Positions 6,467 to 14,845 are shown, numbered from the stretch's first letter. The stretch: 19,811 bases of DNA from Firm-04 sp045628085 (GCA_045628085.1 JAZQOZ010000101.1:1-19811), one strand, 5' to 3'. The notes: generated from the letters alone by a model not told the origin. Program-made: numbers and translations.

Positions 6467-7387
6467 TTATTCAGTAATATGGACAGTATCCACAATGGCA
6501 TCGAGCAGAAGTTTCGCCTCATCATAGGCTTTCTGGGTTTCTTCCTGTGAATTCATATTTTCTGCCGGAATGCGGAGTGCAAGGTAACTGCCCGGATGCA
6601 GTTCAACAGACAGTCCTGCCTGTTCTGCGAAATCCGTGTGATCAAGCAGGAACTTTCTGCCGCTGATATTGCTGTGATCGGGATACAGCTCATCCAGTTT
6701 GACAAACATATCATCCGGTGCCAGATATGTTTCGGCTTCCGGATCAACCAGCACGAGCATACAGGTACAAGACTGGAACTGCACGAGAAGCTGTGAATTA
6801 TAGGCTGTGGAGTAATTACCGCTCATTTCCATTGACTGCTTGGAAACCGGAATATAGATCGTCCGCACAAGCACCTCACCGTCTTCTGTATAATCGTCAC
6901 ACATTGTTTGCAGCCATGCTTCGAGTTTATCGGTTTCTGCAAAAAGATCAGCATGATCGGTTAAAAGCATCATCCGAAGGTCGGGATCTTCCCGTGTTAC
7001 ATAGTCATATACAAGAAAAGCAGCGACGATCACGCAGAATGATGCGATACCGAGCCACCATTTTGAATGATAAAACCAGTTGCCGATCTTCTGCCACAGG
7101 GTGTATTTTTTTTCGGGTTCTGCAGTGCCGGTGATTTTGTCGCTCTGGTCGATTACGCCTTGTTTCAGGCGAATGAGATCAACTTTTTCTTCTGCAAGTT
7201 CTTTTGCATATTCTTCACGCGCCTGATATGCGGCTTCCTGTTCATCTGCCTGCCGCTTGCGTTCTTTCAGTTCTTCGTCCCGAAGTACTTTGGCACGCAG
7301 TTCAGCGGCATTATGAAAAGCAGATACTTTTTCTGCTTTTTGCAGATCGGCGCGGTCATCTGTCAGCTGCTTATTTTCTTCCTGCAT
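6467..7387 (-). CDS. single-pass membrane protein with coiled-coil N-terminus
   Basis: A 306-residue protein that I do not recognise. Residues 1-80 are highly charged (Glu/Lys/Arg/Ala) and likely coiled coil. One hydrophobic segment lies at about 109-129 (WWLGIASFCVIVAAFLVYDY). The C-terminal 175 residues are soluble and, with basic residues before the helix, are probably outside the cell (type II topology, cytoplasmic coiled coil). The extracellular part alternates strand-like stretches such as LRMMLLTDHADLFAETDKLE and CTCMLVLVDPEAETYL. ATG 7387 is preferred over 7408 because aaggatg precedes it at SD distance. It is transcribed alone from the promoter at 7411-7439. No domain name can be justified. 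Confidence 0.75.
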   Translation of the reverse strand: MQEENKQLTDDRADLQKAEKVSAFHNAAELRAKVLRDEELKERKRQADEQEAAYQAREEYAKELAEEKVDLIRLKQGVIDQSDKITGTAEPEKKYTLWQKIGNWFYHSKWWLGIASFCVIVAAFLVYDYVTREDPDLRMMLLTDHADLFAETDKLEAWLQTMCDDYTEDGEVLVRTIYIPVSKQSMEMSGNYSTAYNSQLLVQFQSCTCMLVLVDPEAETYLAPDDMFVKLDELYPDHSNISGRKFLLDHTDFAEQAGLSVELHPGSYLALRIPAENMNSQEETQKAYDEAKLLLDAIVDTVHITE

Positions 7388-7410
7388 AAAAATCATCCTT
7401 TCGTGCATCT

Positions 7411-7439
7411 ATTATAACATATTTACGAGAAAATTGCAA
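7411..7439 (-). promoter_or_regulatory. promoter of the 6467-7387 gene
   Basis: On minus: TTGCAA (7439-7434), 17-bp spacer, TATAAT (7416-7411), with TATGT before the -10 box. Confidence 0.72.
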
Positions 7440-7591
7440 TGACTGAAAATGAAAAGTCTATGAAAATGATACAGTAATACTGTTGAGATATTTATGATGA
7501 GTTGGTTCGATACGCTTCTTGTCTGTTTGAAGCGCTTGGAAAAAATCTTCATGTACGCTGATAAGAAACGGGAAGCGATAACGGCTGTCGG

Positions 7592-8416
7592 CTAGAGAAT
7601 GATCTGTTCCCATGCAGTCGGCTGCTGTGAGATCGTATTCAGCGTGTAATACTGCAAAATATACTGTGCATCGGGAATATCCAGTCCGCCGCTGCGGTCA
7701 ACATCTCCTGCGCGGAATGCCGTTTCGCTCAGTCCGCTCGGTTTATATGACATGATCTCGACATAAGCATTCAGGGCAAGCTGTGCGTCCGTGACATCTA
7801 CGATTCCATTGTTGTCAATATCGCCGCGAAGCCATTCCGGTTCGACCGGCACTGTTTCTGTTGTGACCGTTGTTGTTCCGGTCGTTTCTGTTGTTGCCGT
7901 TGTGGTGACTGCGCCGATGTGAATGACACCGTTCTGCGTCTGGAATCTCGCATCACTGAAATCTGCGTGGAATGTTGAATCCTGATTGACGCTGACACTG
8001 ATCACTGCATCGCCGGATGCACCGTCTTTGACCGCGAATTGCAGTTTGGCGAGAATGCCGTCTGCGGTGAAATCGGTCATGCCGTCTGAGTCCCAGTTAA
8101 GTGTATAGGGGATGGCTGTTTTATCACCGCCGGCAATAAAAACGGCGCTGTTCCAGTCAGCCTGACCGGATGCGTCAAGCAGTGTGAGCTTTTGCGGATC
8201 ATATTCAATATTCAGGCTGAGTGCTGCAATGCCCGGATTCTGCTGTACGGTCAGTGCAGTGAAAACGGTTTCGCCGGGCTGTGCCCATGCTTCAGATACA
8301 GAGATCGTCGGTGCGGATATTGTTTCCTCTGCCGATACGGTTCGGAGCAGAATGCCGGAGCTGACTGCGCAGACGGTCAGAAAACCGGCAGACAAAATCG
8401 TGATAAAACGTTTCAT
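7592..8416 (-). CDS. cohesin-dockerin adaptor scaffoldin
   Basis: A 274-residue secreted cellulosome component. Residues 1-29 are a signal peptide (MKRF, then a hydrophobic core, ending in VSA). Residues about 37-168 form a cohesin-like beta-sandwich (ISVSEAWAQPGETV, IAALSLNIEYDPQKLTLL, GILAKLQFAVKDG). Residues 169-192 are a Thr-rich linker. Residues 197-262 are a dockerin with two calcium loops: D199, D201, N203, D207, D210 and D238, D240, S242, D246, D249. One cohesin plus one dockerin is the layout of small adaptor scaffoldins such as ScaC of Ruminococcus flavefaciens, which bridge enzymes to a larger scaffold. The SD is modest (aagggg, 12 nt from ATG). It is divergent from the dockerin-bearing mannanase. 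Which dockerin its cohesin binds cannot be read from sequence. Confidence 0.88.
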   Translation of the reverse strand: MKRFITILSAGFLTVCAVSSGILLRTVSAEETISAPTISVSEAWAQPGETVFTALTVQQNPGIAALSLNIEYDPQKLTLLDASGQADWNSAVFIAGGDKTAIPYTLNWDSDGMTDFTADGILAKLQFAVKDGASGDAVISVSVNQDSTFHADFSDARFQTQNGVIHIGAVTTTATTETTGTTTVTTETVPVEPEWLRGDIDNNGIVDVTDAQLALNAYVEIMSYKPSGLSETAFRAGDVDRSGGLDIPDAQYILQYYTLNTISQQPTAWEQIIL

Positions 8417-8469
8417 ATTCTTGGATTTCCCCTTACTGTGCGCAAATTCGTTCGGTATGAACCAGCTAT

Positions 8470-8499
8470 ATTATATCATCTGCCGGCACGCTTTGTCAA
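8470..8499 (-). promoter_or_regulatory. promoter of the scaffoldin gene
   Basis: On minus: TTGACA (8499-8494), 18-bp spacer, TATAAT (8475-8470), 54 bp before the start codon. Divergent from the mannanase promoter about 85 bp away. Confidence 0.75.
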
Positions 8500-8582
8500 G
8501 TCGAATCATAGACAGGTTTCACAATTTAACGTTTTTTCGGGTACTTGTTCTTTGCACGCTCAATCGAATTCACAGAAAGGAC

Positions 8583-8611
8583 TTGAAAATTTTGTGCATT
8601 TGTGATATGAT
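8583..8611 (+). promoter_or_regulatory. candidate promoter of the GH26 gene
   Basis: TTGAAA at 8583-8588, 17-bp spacer, TATGAT at 8606-8611; weaker than the other promoters in the window. The rest of the 8417-8685 intergenic space shows no clear operator. Confidence 0.55.
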
Positions 8612-8685
8612 TAGAATGAACCGCAGAATGAAAACGCTGCGGTCAAAAAATTAAGATAAAAATATAAAAACAGGAGAGAGTTACC

Positions 8686-10704
8686 ATGAAAAAAACTGCA
8701 AACAGGCTGACAGCCGGCGTATCTGCCGCTGTCATCATCTGCGGCGCATTATCTGCGCTGCCGGTCACGGCTGCGGATACTGCAAAGCCGTTCCGGATCG
8801 AGGGTGAAGCACTGGAAGGTGCGGAGCTCTGGACTTCGATCTACCAGACCGAAATTCCCGATTTCAGCGGTGAGGGCTTTGCCTATCTGACAAATGCCGC
8901 GCTGAGCTTTACGATGGATGTTCCGGCTGACGGAATGTATGCGATCACCGTGCGCGGTGCGCAGATCCTTGATGAAGGCGGACGCTATCAGACCGTTGCG
9001 GTCAACGGCAGTGAATACCATACCACAGTGCCTTATGCGGATAAGTGGGCAGATTTCGATTTCGGCATGGTGCGTCTGAATAAGGGAGAGAATACGATCT
9101 CGTTTCTGAATAAATACGGCTATATGGCGATCGACTATGTGACCGTTTCCGAAGCGGAGTTCCCCGACCTGACAACGGCAGATGCCGTTCCGTGCGATCC
9201 GGATGCGACACCGGAAGCGAAGGCGCTGATGAATTATCTGCACAGTGTCTATGGCAAACAGATCCTTTCCGGTCAGCAGCAGATCTACGGCGGCGGTAAT
9301 GAAGTCCAGACTACGATCCGCTATGATGCTGCATCGGATACCTGCGTTGATTCGGACGGCAGCAGCTATGTGATCGACCGTGACAGCAAAGATACCGATG
9401 AGCAGGGGAATGTCTTTTACTGGCATTGTACCGGTGCGGACGGGCAGGTCTATACCTACAGCACACAGAACCGCAATTATACCTATAACAATTATAACAA
9501 TGATATCAACCTGATCTATGATATCACCGGCAAATATCCGGCGATTCAGGGCTTCGATTTCGGCAGCTATTGTCCGTGCTACGCTTGGGATGACGGTGTT
9601 GCAGGTCGTATGATCGAATGGACAAATGAAAAGGGCGGCATCTGTACGGCATCGTGGCATATCAACGTCCCGACACGGATGGCGGATTATACGCTCGGTG
9701 AACCGCTTGATTTTTCCAAGACAACATACTCGGAGAAAACGGATTTTGTAACGGCGAACTGCCTCAAAAAAGGCACGACCGAATACGAGTATTTCAAGCT
9801 CTGTATGGAAAATCTTGCAAAAGAACTGCTGAAATTGCAGGAAGCAAATGTACCGGTGATCTTCCGTCCGTTCCATGAGGCAGAGGGCAACGGCGGCAAG
9901 GACGGCAAGGGCGCATGGTTCTGGTGGGCAAAGGAAGGCGCAGACGTATATAAGCAGCTCTGGGCATATCTTCAGGATACGCTTGAAAAGGAATATGGTC
10001 TGCATAATCTGATCTGGGAACAGAATCTCTATGCGTGGTCAGATGATTCGGCGCTCTGGTATTCCGGCGATGACAGGGTTGACATTGCGGCGTTTGATAA
10101 GTATAATACACAGTATAACCGTCATGACGGTAAAACATCCGGCCCGAATCTGGATGCGGAAACTGGTATCTTCTATAAGCTCGTTGGTTATGTGGATCAG
10201 AATAAGATGGTCGCAATGGCAGAGAATGACTCGATCCCGAGCATGAACAATATGCAGGTCGAGCACGCTTTCTGGCTTTACTTCTGTCCGTGGTACGATT
10301 CCGGCGATGCGCGGTTCGTGACCGGTGAAAACTATCAGGATGCGGCAGAGGTCAAGACGCTCTATAACAGCGATTTCTGCGTGACGCTTGACAAACTGCC
10401 GAAGGATCTGTTCAGGAGCAGCGGTTCTCAGACGACAACGACTGAAAAAAAGGAAACGACAACAGCCGCTTCCACAACAACGACTGTTTCCGCACAGAAC
10501 GGTTCTGCCGCGCTGATCGGTGATGTCAATGAGGATGTACTTGTGGATGTATCGGATGCTGTTCTGCTTGCACGCCTGATCGCAGAGGATACAGAAGCGT
10601 CCGTGACAGAACAGGGACTCCTGAATGCTGACATGAACGGAAACGGTCAGCCGGACAGTGACGATGTGATCATGATCCTGAAAAAGATCGCAAAGATGAT
10701 TTGA
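8686..10704 (+). CDS. secreted GH26 beta-mannanase with CBM-like domain and dockerin
   Basis: A 672-residue modular enzyme expected to cut beta-1,4-mannans outside the cell. Signal peptide 1-30 (ends PVTAA). Residues about 35-156 form a CBM35-like sandwich (FRIEGEALEGAELW ... IDYVTVSEA). The GH26 barrel covers about 168-575, with KQILSGQQQIYGG, GKYPAIQGFDFGSYCP and ASWHINVP. The acid/base is E398 in FRPFHEAEG, followed by WFWW; the probable nucleophile is E513 in MAEND. Linker 581-604 is Thr-rich. The dockerin at 609-672 has calcium ligands D613, N615, D617, D621, D624 and D649, N651, N653, D657, D660. An extra segment of about 60 residues (213-275) sits between SGQQ and the GKYPAI strand. 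The start has a good SD (ggagagag). The dockerin predicts binding to a cohesin, perhaps of the divergent scaffoldin. Confidence 0.93.
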   Translation: MKKTANRLTAGVSAAVIICGALSALPVTAADTAKPFRIEGEALEGAELWTSIYQTEIPDFSGEGFAYLTNAALSFTMDVPADGMYAITVRGAQILDEGGRYQTVAVNGSEYHTTVPYADKWADFDFGMVRLNKGENTISFLNKYGYMAIDYVTVSEAEFPDLTTADAVPCDPDATPEAKALMNYLHSVYGKQILSGQQQIYGGGNEVQTTIRYDAASDTCVDSDGSSYVIDRDSKDTDEQGNVFYWHCTGADGQVYTYSTQNRNYTYNNYNNDINLIYDITGKYPAIQGFDFGSYCPCYAWDDGVAGRMIEWTNEKGGICTASWHINVPTRMADYTLGEPLDFSKTTYSEKTDFVTANCLKKGTTEYEYFKLCMENLAKELLKLQEANVPVIFRPFHEAEGNGGKDGKGAWFWWAKEGADVYKQLWAYLQDTLEKEYGLHNLIWEQNLYAWSDDSALWYSGDDRVDIAAFDKYNTQYNRHDGKTSGPNLDAETGIFYKLVGYVDQNKMVAMAENDSIPSMNNMQVEHAFWLYFCPWYDSGDARFVTGENYQDAAEVKTLYNSDFCVTLDKLPKDLFRSSGSQTTTTEKKETTTAASTTTTVSAQNGSAALIGDVNEDVLVDVSDAVLLARLIAEDTEASVTEQGLLNADMNGNGQPDSDDVIMILKKIAKMI

Positions 10705-10758
10705 TTTCTGAAATGACAGCGCCGCTTTTGGCACACAAAAGACAAACGGAGGATCGAC

Positions 10759-11370
10759 ATGAAAAAGTTTTTTGCAAGACTGCAATACAATTCGCCTGTG
10801 ATACTGACGATGACACTGCTTTCGGCGGCTGCGCTGCTGCTGAATTATCTGACAGGCGGCTGGACGAACAGAGCCATATTCTCGGTATATCGTTCCGGAT
10901 GGCTGAATCCGATGACCTATATCCGGATGTTTACGTATGTACTCGGACACGCGAATTATTCGCATTTCTTCGGCAATTATATGATGATACTGCTTGCCGG
11001 CCCGATGCTGGAGGAGAAATACGGCTCGAAAGCATTGCTGAAAATGATCGCGGTCACGGCATTTATCACCGCATTGATCCAGATCATTTTCTTCCCGTCA
11101 CACGCGCTGCTCGGTGCAAGCGGAATTCTGTTTATGATGATCTTGCTCAGTTCCTTCTCGAATCTGCAAAAGGGACGCATTCCGATCACGCTGATCCTTG
11201 TTGCGGTGATTTATCTCAGCGGGGAGATTATCGACGGCGTAATACATCCGAATGACGGCGTGTCACAGTTGGCACATATTATCGGCGGTCTTTGCGGTAC
11301 GGTGTTCGGCTGGGCGATTACCAAACCGAAAGAACCGCAGGCACCGAAATCAGAAATCACTGTTTCATGA
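10759..11370 (+). CDS. rhomboid-family intramembrane serine protease
   Basis: A 203-residue polytopic membrane protein with about six hydrophobic helices. Rhomboid hallmarks are the catalytic serine S121 in GASG (119-122) and the catalytic histidine H173 in AHIIGG. The oxyanion-side pair is H69 and N73 (HFFGN). A helix-rich L1 region carries the conserved Arg (R56 in YIRMFTYVLGH). Rhomboids cleave transmembrane helices of membrane substrates; none can be named here. The start at 10759 follows acggagg. It lies 54 bp after the mannanase gene with no promoter or terminator between them, so co-transcription is likely. A strong terminator follows. Confidence 0.9.
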   Translation: MKKFFARLQYNSPVILTMTLLSAAALLLNYLTGGWTNRAIFSVYRSGWLNPMTYIRMFTYVLGHANYSHFFGNYMMILLAGPMLEEKYGSKALLKMIAVTAFITALIQIIFFPSHALLGASGILFMMILLSSFSNLQKGRIPITLILVAVIYLSGEIIDGVIHPNDGVSQLAHIIGGLCGTVFGWAITKPKEPQAPKSEITVS

Positions 11371-11377
11371 TGAATGA

Positions 11378-11413
11378 AGCATCCCGTAATGGAAGATTGC
11401 GGGGTGCTTTTTT
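11378..11413 (+). terminator. intrinsic terminator after the rhomboid gene
   Basis: Stem AGCATCCCG (11378-11386) / CGGGGTGCT (11400-11408) with one G-U pair, then a T-run to 11413. Confidence 0.88.
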
Positions 11414-11426
11414 CTGTTCCGGGGAC

Positions 11427-11455
11427 TTGACAAGCCGCTGAAAATATGGTATAAT
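11427..11455 (+). promoter_or_regulatory. promoter of tRNA-Val
   Basis: Consensus TTGACA (11427-11432) and TATAAT (11450-11455), 17-bp spacer with TATGG before the -10 box; the tRNA begins 17 bp later. Confidence 0.88.
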
Positions 11456-11472
11456 AATCAAGTGATCTTGAT

Positions 11473-11546
<74 letters not shown>

Positions 11547-11557
11547 CTCTGAAAAAA

Positions 11558-11591
11558 CCTGAATGTGAGTTGATCGCATTCAGGATTTTTT
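11558..11591 (+). terminator. intrinsic terminator after tRNA-Val
   Basis: Stem CCTGAATG (11558-11565) / CATTCAGG (11577-11584), A-run before it and six Ts behind (11586-11591). Confidence 0.9.
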
Positions 11592-11604
11592 ATATACCGG
11601 AGCA

Positions 11605-11633
11605 TTGACAAATTCGCAATATTATATTATAAT
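11605..11633 (+). promoter_or_regulatory. promoter of the CPBP protease gene
   Basis: TTGACA (11605-11610) and TATAAT (11628-11633), 17-bp spacer. Confidence 0.85.
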
Positions 11634-11672
11634 AGAAATAGAAAAATATTTGATATGATGGAGGGCTATATC

Positions 11673-12740
11673 ATGGATGCAAAATCCAAAAAAGGATTGT
11701 TTATTTTTCTTCTTATTGCGTATGGCATCACGTTTCTGATGCTCATACCGATGAAGATCGGACTGGATAAAGGAATTGATCTGACAGCATTTATGAATGT
11801 GCAGATGATGTATCCTGCCGCAGGCGTGATGCTTGCAAAAATGATGACCAAAGAAAAAGACGAAAAGCTGCCGATCGCCGGATATGTGATCTTCCTGATC
11901 GGAACGGCTGTCATGGTGGTACTTGCACTTTTGTCGATCATTTTCCCTCTTGGGCAGATTGCCGGAACGGATATTTATAATCTGATCTCACAGCTTGTAT
12001 TGATACCGGTCAGCATTGTGACCTATATTCTGTTCTGGGTATGCAGCAGACAAAAAAAGGAAAATGCAGGTGTCGCAAGAAAGAATATCGGACGCAGCAT
12101 TGGTTTTGTTGTACTGTTCCTTGTGCTGTATTTTTCCAGATTTGCGATCGGTACGACGCTTTCCGGATTGCTGGGGGACGGCGTTGCGAATGTCTGGTCA
12201 GAATGGATCAATACGATCAAAGGAAATCTTATTCAGGAAATCCTTATGATCGTTCAGCTGCCGCTCAGCTTCGTTCTTACGTATGCGGCATTCTTCGGAG
12301 AGGAATACGGTTGGAGATATTATCTCCAGCCTGTCATGCAAAAGAAATTCGGCACAAGAAACGGCGTTCTGCTTTTAGGTCTTGTATGGGCGGTCTGGCA
12401 TATCGGTGCTGACTTCATGTTCTATACGAGAGACAGCGGTCCCATGATGTTTGTCAGCCAGATCATTACCTGTGTATCCATCGGCATTTTCTTTGGCTAT
12501 GCGTATATGAAAACGCAGAATATCTGGGTACCGGTTATCATGCATTATCTGAATAATAATCTGATCCTTGTTCTTGCAGGAACAATGGATCCGAATATAC
12601 TTCAGAATCAGTCGGTCGCATGGAGCGATATTCCGGTCGCATTGGTACAGAGTCTGGTATTTGTCGCATTTATCCTTGCAAAGGAATTCAGAAAGAATCC
12701 CAAGCCTGCTGCGGCGGCGGTTGAGCAGACAAACGAATAA
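11673..12740 (+). CDS. CPBP-family intramembrane metalloprotease
   Basis: A 355-residue polytopic membrane protein of the CPBP (CAAX protease / bacteriocin-processing, Rce1-like) family. The family motifs are EEYGWR (E210, E211, R215), WxxxH ending at H243 (the usual motif is FxxxH), and a final His/Asn motif HYLNN (H291). These residues form the glutamate/histidine active site in Rce1-type proteases. About eight hydrophobic helices are visible; a charged loop with KEKDEK lies near residue 62. Members process prenylated or bacteriocin-type peptides or give self-immunity to bacteriocins. No bacteriocin precursor is seen nearby, so the substrate is unknown. ATG 11673 is used because gatggaggg gives an SD for it; the ATG at 11655 has none. 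Monocistronic. Confidence 0.87.
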   Translation: MDAKSKKGLFIFLLIAYGITFLMLIPMKIGLDKGIDLTAFMNVQMMYPAAGVMLAKMMTKEKDEKLPIAGYVIFLIGTAVMVVLALLSIIFPLGQIAGTDIYNLISQLVLIPVSIVTYILFWVCSRQKKENAGVARKNIGRSIGFVVLFLVLYFSRFAIGTTLSGLLGDGVANVWSEWINTIKGNLIQEILMIVQLPLSFVLTYAAFFGEEYGWRYYLQPVMQKKFGTRNGVLLLGLVWAVWHIGADFMFYTRDSGPMMFVSQIITCVSIGIFFGYAYMKTQNIWVPVIMHYLNNNLILVLAGTMDPNILQNQSVAWSDIPVALVQSLVFVAFILAKEFRKNPKPAAAAVEQTNE

Positions 12741-12745
12741 TGATA

Positions 12746-12776
12746 AAAGCCGGTATGTTTTCAGCATACCGGCTTT
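12746..12776 (+). terminator. terminator-type hairpin after the CPBP gene
   Basis: A perfect 12-bp stem AAAGCCGGTATG / CATACCGGCTTT with a 7-nt loop, 5 bp after the stop codon. Only three Ts end the stem, and repeat copy 3 starts at once behind it. Confidence 0.68.
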
Positions 12777-12777
12777 C

Positions 12778-13036
12778 AGTATGCCGAAAAACTCCTGTAC
12801 GGTGAATCGCTTTGCGATTCACATAGGGGTGCCCTCTATCGCAGGGCCCCCCTCTCTGAAAAACGATCCACCGGATCGTTTTATCAGATTCACCCCTGCG
12901 GAGCTCCTAAAGTCTGGGGAATTTCGCCCATTGCGATGGGCGCCCAAAGGCTCTGCCTTTGGAAACCGCGAACTTTTGAAAAAGTTCGATCAAAACTTTT
13001 ATCATTGCGCGTCAAATGATCTCTGCAAGTTTCATT
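12778..13036 (+). repeat. hairpin-array element, copy 3 (MITE-like)
   Basis: Starts AGTATGCCGAAAAACT, which matches the right-end inverted repeat of copy 4 (AGTCTGTCGAAAAACT) at 14 of 16 positions, so the two ends of the element are interchangeable. H1, H2, H3 and H5 are nearly identical to copy 1. H4 at 12925-12942 is CGCCCAT, loop TGCG, ATGGGCG. H6 at 12969-12988 is CGAACTTT, loop TGAA, AAAGTTCG. Both stems differ from copy 1 yet pair perfectly. The right end is diverged, so the 3' limit is approximate. Confidence 0.82.
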
Positions 13037-13073
13037 TCCAATTTCGCTTATTGTAGTCTTTAGCAAATTGGCT

Positions 13074-13095
13074 GTCGGCACTGCCGACTTTGTTT
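13074..13095 (+). terminator. possible terminator upstream of queA
   Basis: GTCGGC / GCCGAC with loop ACT, followed by a T-rich stretch (TTTGTTTGTTTTTG). It may stop read-through from the CPBP gene before the queA promoter. Confidence 0.4.
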
Positions 13096-13148
13096 GTTTT
13101 TGTTTTTCACGTATGAAGCGATACAGCGTCTTTTTCCGCTTCTCCCCA

Positions 13149-13177
13149 TTGCATTTTCTCTGATAATGTGCTATACT
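13149..13177 (+). promoter_or_regulatory. promoter of queA
   Basis: TTGCAT (13149-13154), 17-bp spacer ending TGTGC (extended -10), TATACT (13172-13177). No preQ1 riboswitch-like sequence is evident between it and the gene. Confidence 0.72.
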
Positions 13178-13226
13178 ATGAGAGGTAAAACGAACAAGGA
13201 TTACGATATGGAAAGAAAGGAATCGT

Positions 13227-14276
13227 ATGGAAACGGATTTTACGAAAAGAAGTACATATTTTTATGATCTTCCGCAGGAATTGATCGCACAGACACCGGT
13301 CGAGCCGCGGACTGCATCCCGTCTGCTCTGCCTTGACCGTCAGAGCGGCGATATTTCGCATCATCATTTTTATGATCTGGGGCAGTTTCTCCGCAAGGGC
13401 GATCTGCTTGTTATGAATGATTCCCGTGTATTGCCGGCGCGTCTGTACGGTGTCCGCGAGGATACAGGTTCACCGATCGAGTTTCTGCTCCTCAAACCGA
13501 CCGCTGAGAAAGTCTGGGAGATCATCTGCAAGCCGGCGAAAAAAGCAAAGCCGGGCAGAAGATTTCGTTTCGGAGAAAAACTGCGTGCAGAGGTTCTGGA
13601 TGTGACCGAGGACGGCGGCAGACTTGTGCGGTTCGAGTGCGAAGAAAATTTATATGCGGTGCTGGATGAAATTGGTCAGATGCCGCTGCCGCCTTATATC
13701 ACCGAAAAATTGCAGGATAAAGAACGCTATCAAACGGTTTATGCAAAGGAAGTCGGTTCATCTGCCGCACCGACGGCAGGGCTGCATTTTACGCCGGAAT
13801 TGCTGCGTGATCTGAAAGAGCAGGGGATCGACGAAGCATTTGTGACGCTCCATGTCGGACTTGGTACATTCCGTCCCGTCAAGGATGATGATATCCGCAA
13901 TCATCATATGCATATTGAGCATTATACGATTCCGGAAGAAACTGCTGAAAAAATACGGCAGACTAAGGCAAACGGCGGCAGAGTGATTGCTGTCGGCACA
14001 ACATCCTGCCGCACATTAGAGGGTGCTGCCGCAGCATACGGTAAGATCTGCGCCTGCGAGGGAGATACCGGCATTTTCATTTATCCGCCCTATCAGTTTC
14101 AGTGCATTGACGGGCTGATCACGAATTTCCATCTGCCGGAATCGACATTGATCATGCTCGTTTCGGCATTTGCCGGATATGACAGCACGATGAATGCTTA
14201 TGCGGAAGCGGTCAGGGAGCGCTATCGTTTCTTCAGTTTCGGCGATGCAATGTTCATAGGAAATCATGCGGAATAA
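13227..14276 (+). CDS. queA: S-adenosylmethionine:tRNA ribosyltransferase-isomerase
   Basis: A 349-residue cytosolic enzyme that transfers and isomerises the ribosyl group of SAM onto preQ1 at position 34 of tRNAs with GUN anticodons, making epoxyqueuosine. Family motifs: YDLPQELIAQTPVEPR (13-28), NDSRVLPARL (64-73), PTAGLHFTPELL (182-193), TLHVGLGTFRPV (207-218), TTSCRTLE, IYPPYQF and ITNFHLPEST. Length is normal and no motif is missing. The start at 13227 has an aaagga SD. In many Firmicutes queA sits beside tgt or ruvB; here it is alone between its own promoter and a strong terminator, so the later queuosine genes must be elsewhere. Confidence 0.96.
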   Translation: METDFTKRSTYFYDLPQELIAQTPVEPRTASRLLCLDRQSGDISHHHFYDLGQFLRKGDLLVMNDSRVLPARLYGVREDTGSPIEFLLLKPTAEKVWEIICKPAKKAKPGRRFRFGEKLRAEVLDVTEDGGRLVRFECEENLYAVLDEIGQMPLPPYITEKLQDKERYQTVYAKEVGSSAAPTAGLHFTPELLRDLKEQGIDEAFVTLHVGLGTFRPVKDDDIRNHHMHIEHYTIPEETAEKIRQTKANGGRVIAVGTTSCRTLEGAAAAYGKICACEGDTGIFIYPPYQFQCIDGLITNFHLPESTLIMLVSAFAGYDSTMNAYAEAVRERYRFFSFGDAMFIGNHAE

Positions 14277-14295
14277 ATGTATAAAAAACAAAAAG

Positions 14296-14325
14296 CGGAT
14301 ATCCTGTCTGGATATCCGTTTTTTT
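14296..14325 (+). terminator. intrinsic terminator of queA
   Basis: A perfect 9-bp stem CGGATATCC / GGATATCCG with a TGTCT loop, preceded by an A-run and followed by seven Ts. Confidence 0.92.
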
Positions 14326-14330
14326 ATAAA

Positions 14331-14361
14331 AAAGAACGGAAACACGCAGTTTCCGTTCTTT
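14331..14361 (-). terminator. terminator of the 14376-14771 gene
   Basis: A perfect 13-bp stem AAAGAACGGAAAC / GTTTCCGTTCTTT with an ACGCA loop; on minus it runs into further Ts. It sits 5 bp from the queA terminator, so the convergent genes are insulated twice. Confidence 0.88.
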
Positions 14362-14375
14362 GCCTAATACAAAAA

Positions 14376-14771
14376 TTACAGATTCAGTGCTTCGATTTCT
14401 TTTGCGGTTGCAGCAGCAAGCTCAGTTGCTTTCTTTTTGTTCGGATTCGGAATGAAAGCAGCAACCAACCATGAGAGTCTGCCGAATAAACCGGAGAGTG
14501 CGCCATTGACAGCGCCGCGAACTGCAGCATTTGCCAATTCACTTTCGATCTTTGCTTCTTCTTCAACGACGACTGCCCATGTTTTCTGTCTGATTTGCAT
14601 GATCTGAACCTGATTTGCCTGATCAATCGGCGGGAAAACAATACGGTCAGACATCATATAGCGAATCTTCTCAGGCTGACCAGCCGAAAGCTGATGATCC
14701 TTGATGAGTGCGAAAAACTCATCTGCTGTATAATCCTTCTGAACCTTGATCTTAAAACTATTTTTTGCCAT
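14376..14771 (-). CDS. unknown 131-residue protein
   Basis: Not recognised. Residues 1-70 look like a small alpha/beta domain: FKIKVQKDYTADEFFALIKD, then KIRYMMSDRIVFPPID, then VQIMQIRQKTWAVVVEEEAK. Residues 78-108 are Ala/Gly-rich and amphipathic to hydrophobic (AVRGAVNGALSGLFGRLSWL VAAFIP), which suggests membrane association or an oligomerisation helix. Residues 111-131 form a charged C-terminal helix. No signal peptide. The ATG at 14771 has an aaggaga SD. It has its own promoter and terminator, so it is monocistronic and probably expressed. Confidence 0.75.
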   Translation of the reverse strand: MAKNSFKIKVQKDYTADEFFALIKDHQLSAGQPEKIRYMMSDRIVFPPIDQANQVQIMQIRQKTWAVVVEEEAKIESELANAAVRGAVNGALSGLFGRLSWLVAAFIPNPNKKKATELAAATAKEIEALNL

Positions 14772-14845
14772 TTTACATTCTCCTTGTCATTCAATTTAAG
14801 TCATTTTCGGACATTCAAATCATTGATTTTCTGTCCTGTGATTGT

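Noticed and set aside
8749..10005. 418-codon minus-strand frame opposite the GH26 gene
   Set aside because: Antisense to clear GH26 motifs with no start signal; its length reflects codon bias of the real gene.
13177..13226. preQ1 riboswitch before queA
   Set aside because: The leader between the -10 box and the start codon is only about 45 nt and shows no preQ1 aptamer-type hairpin with an A-rich tail.
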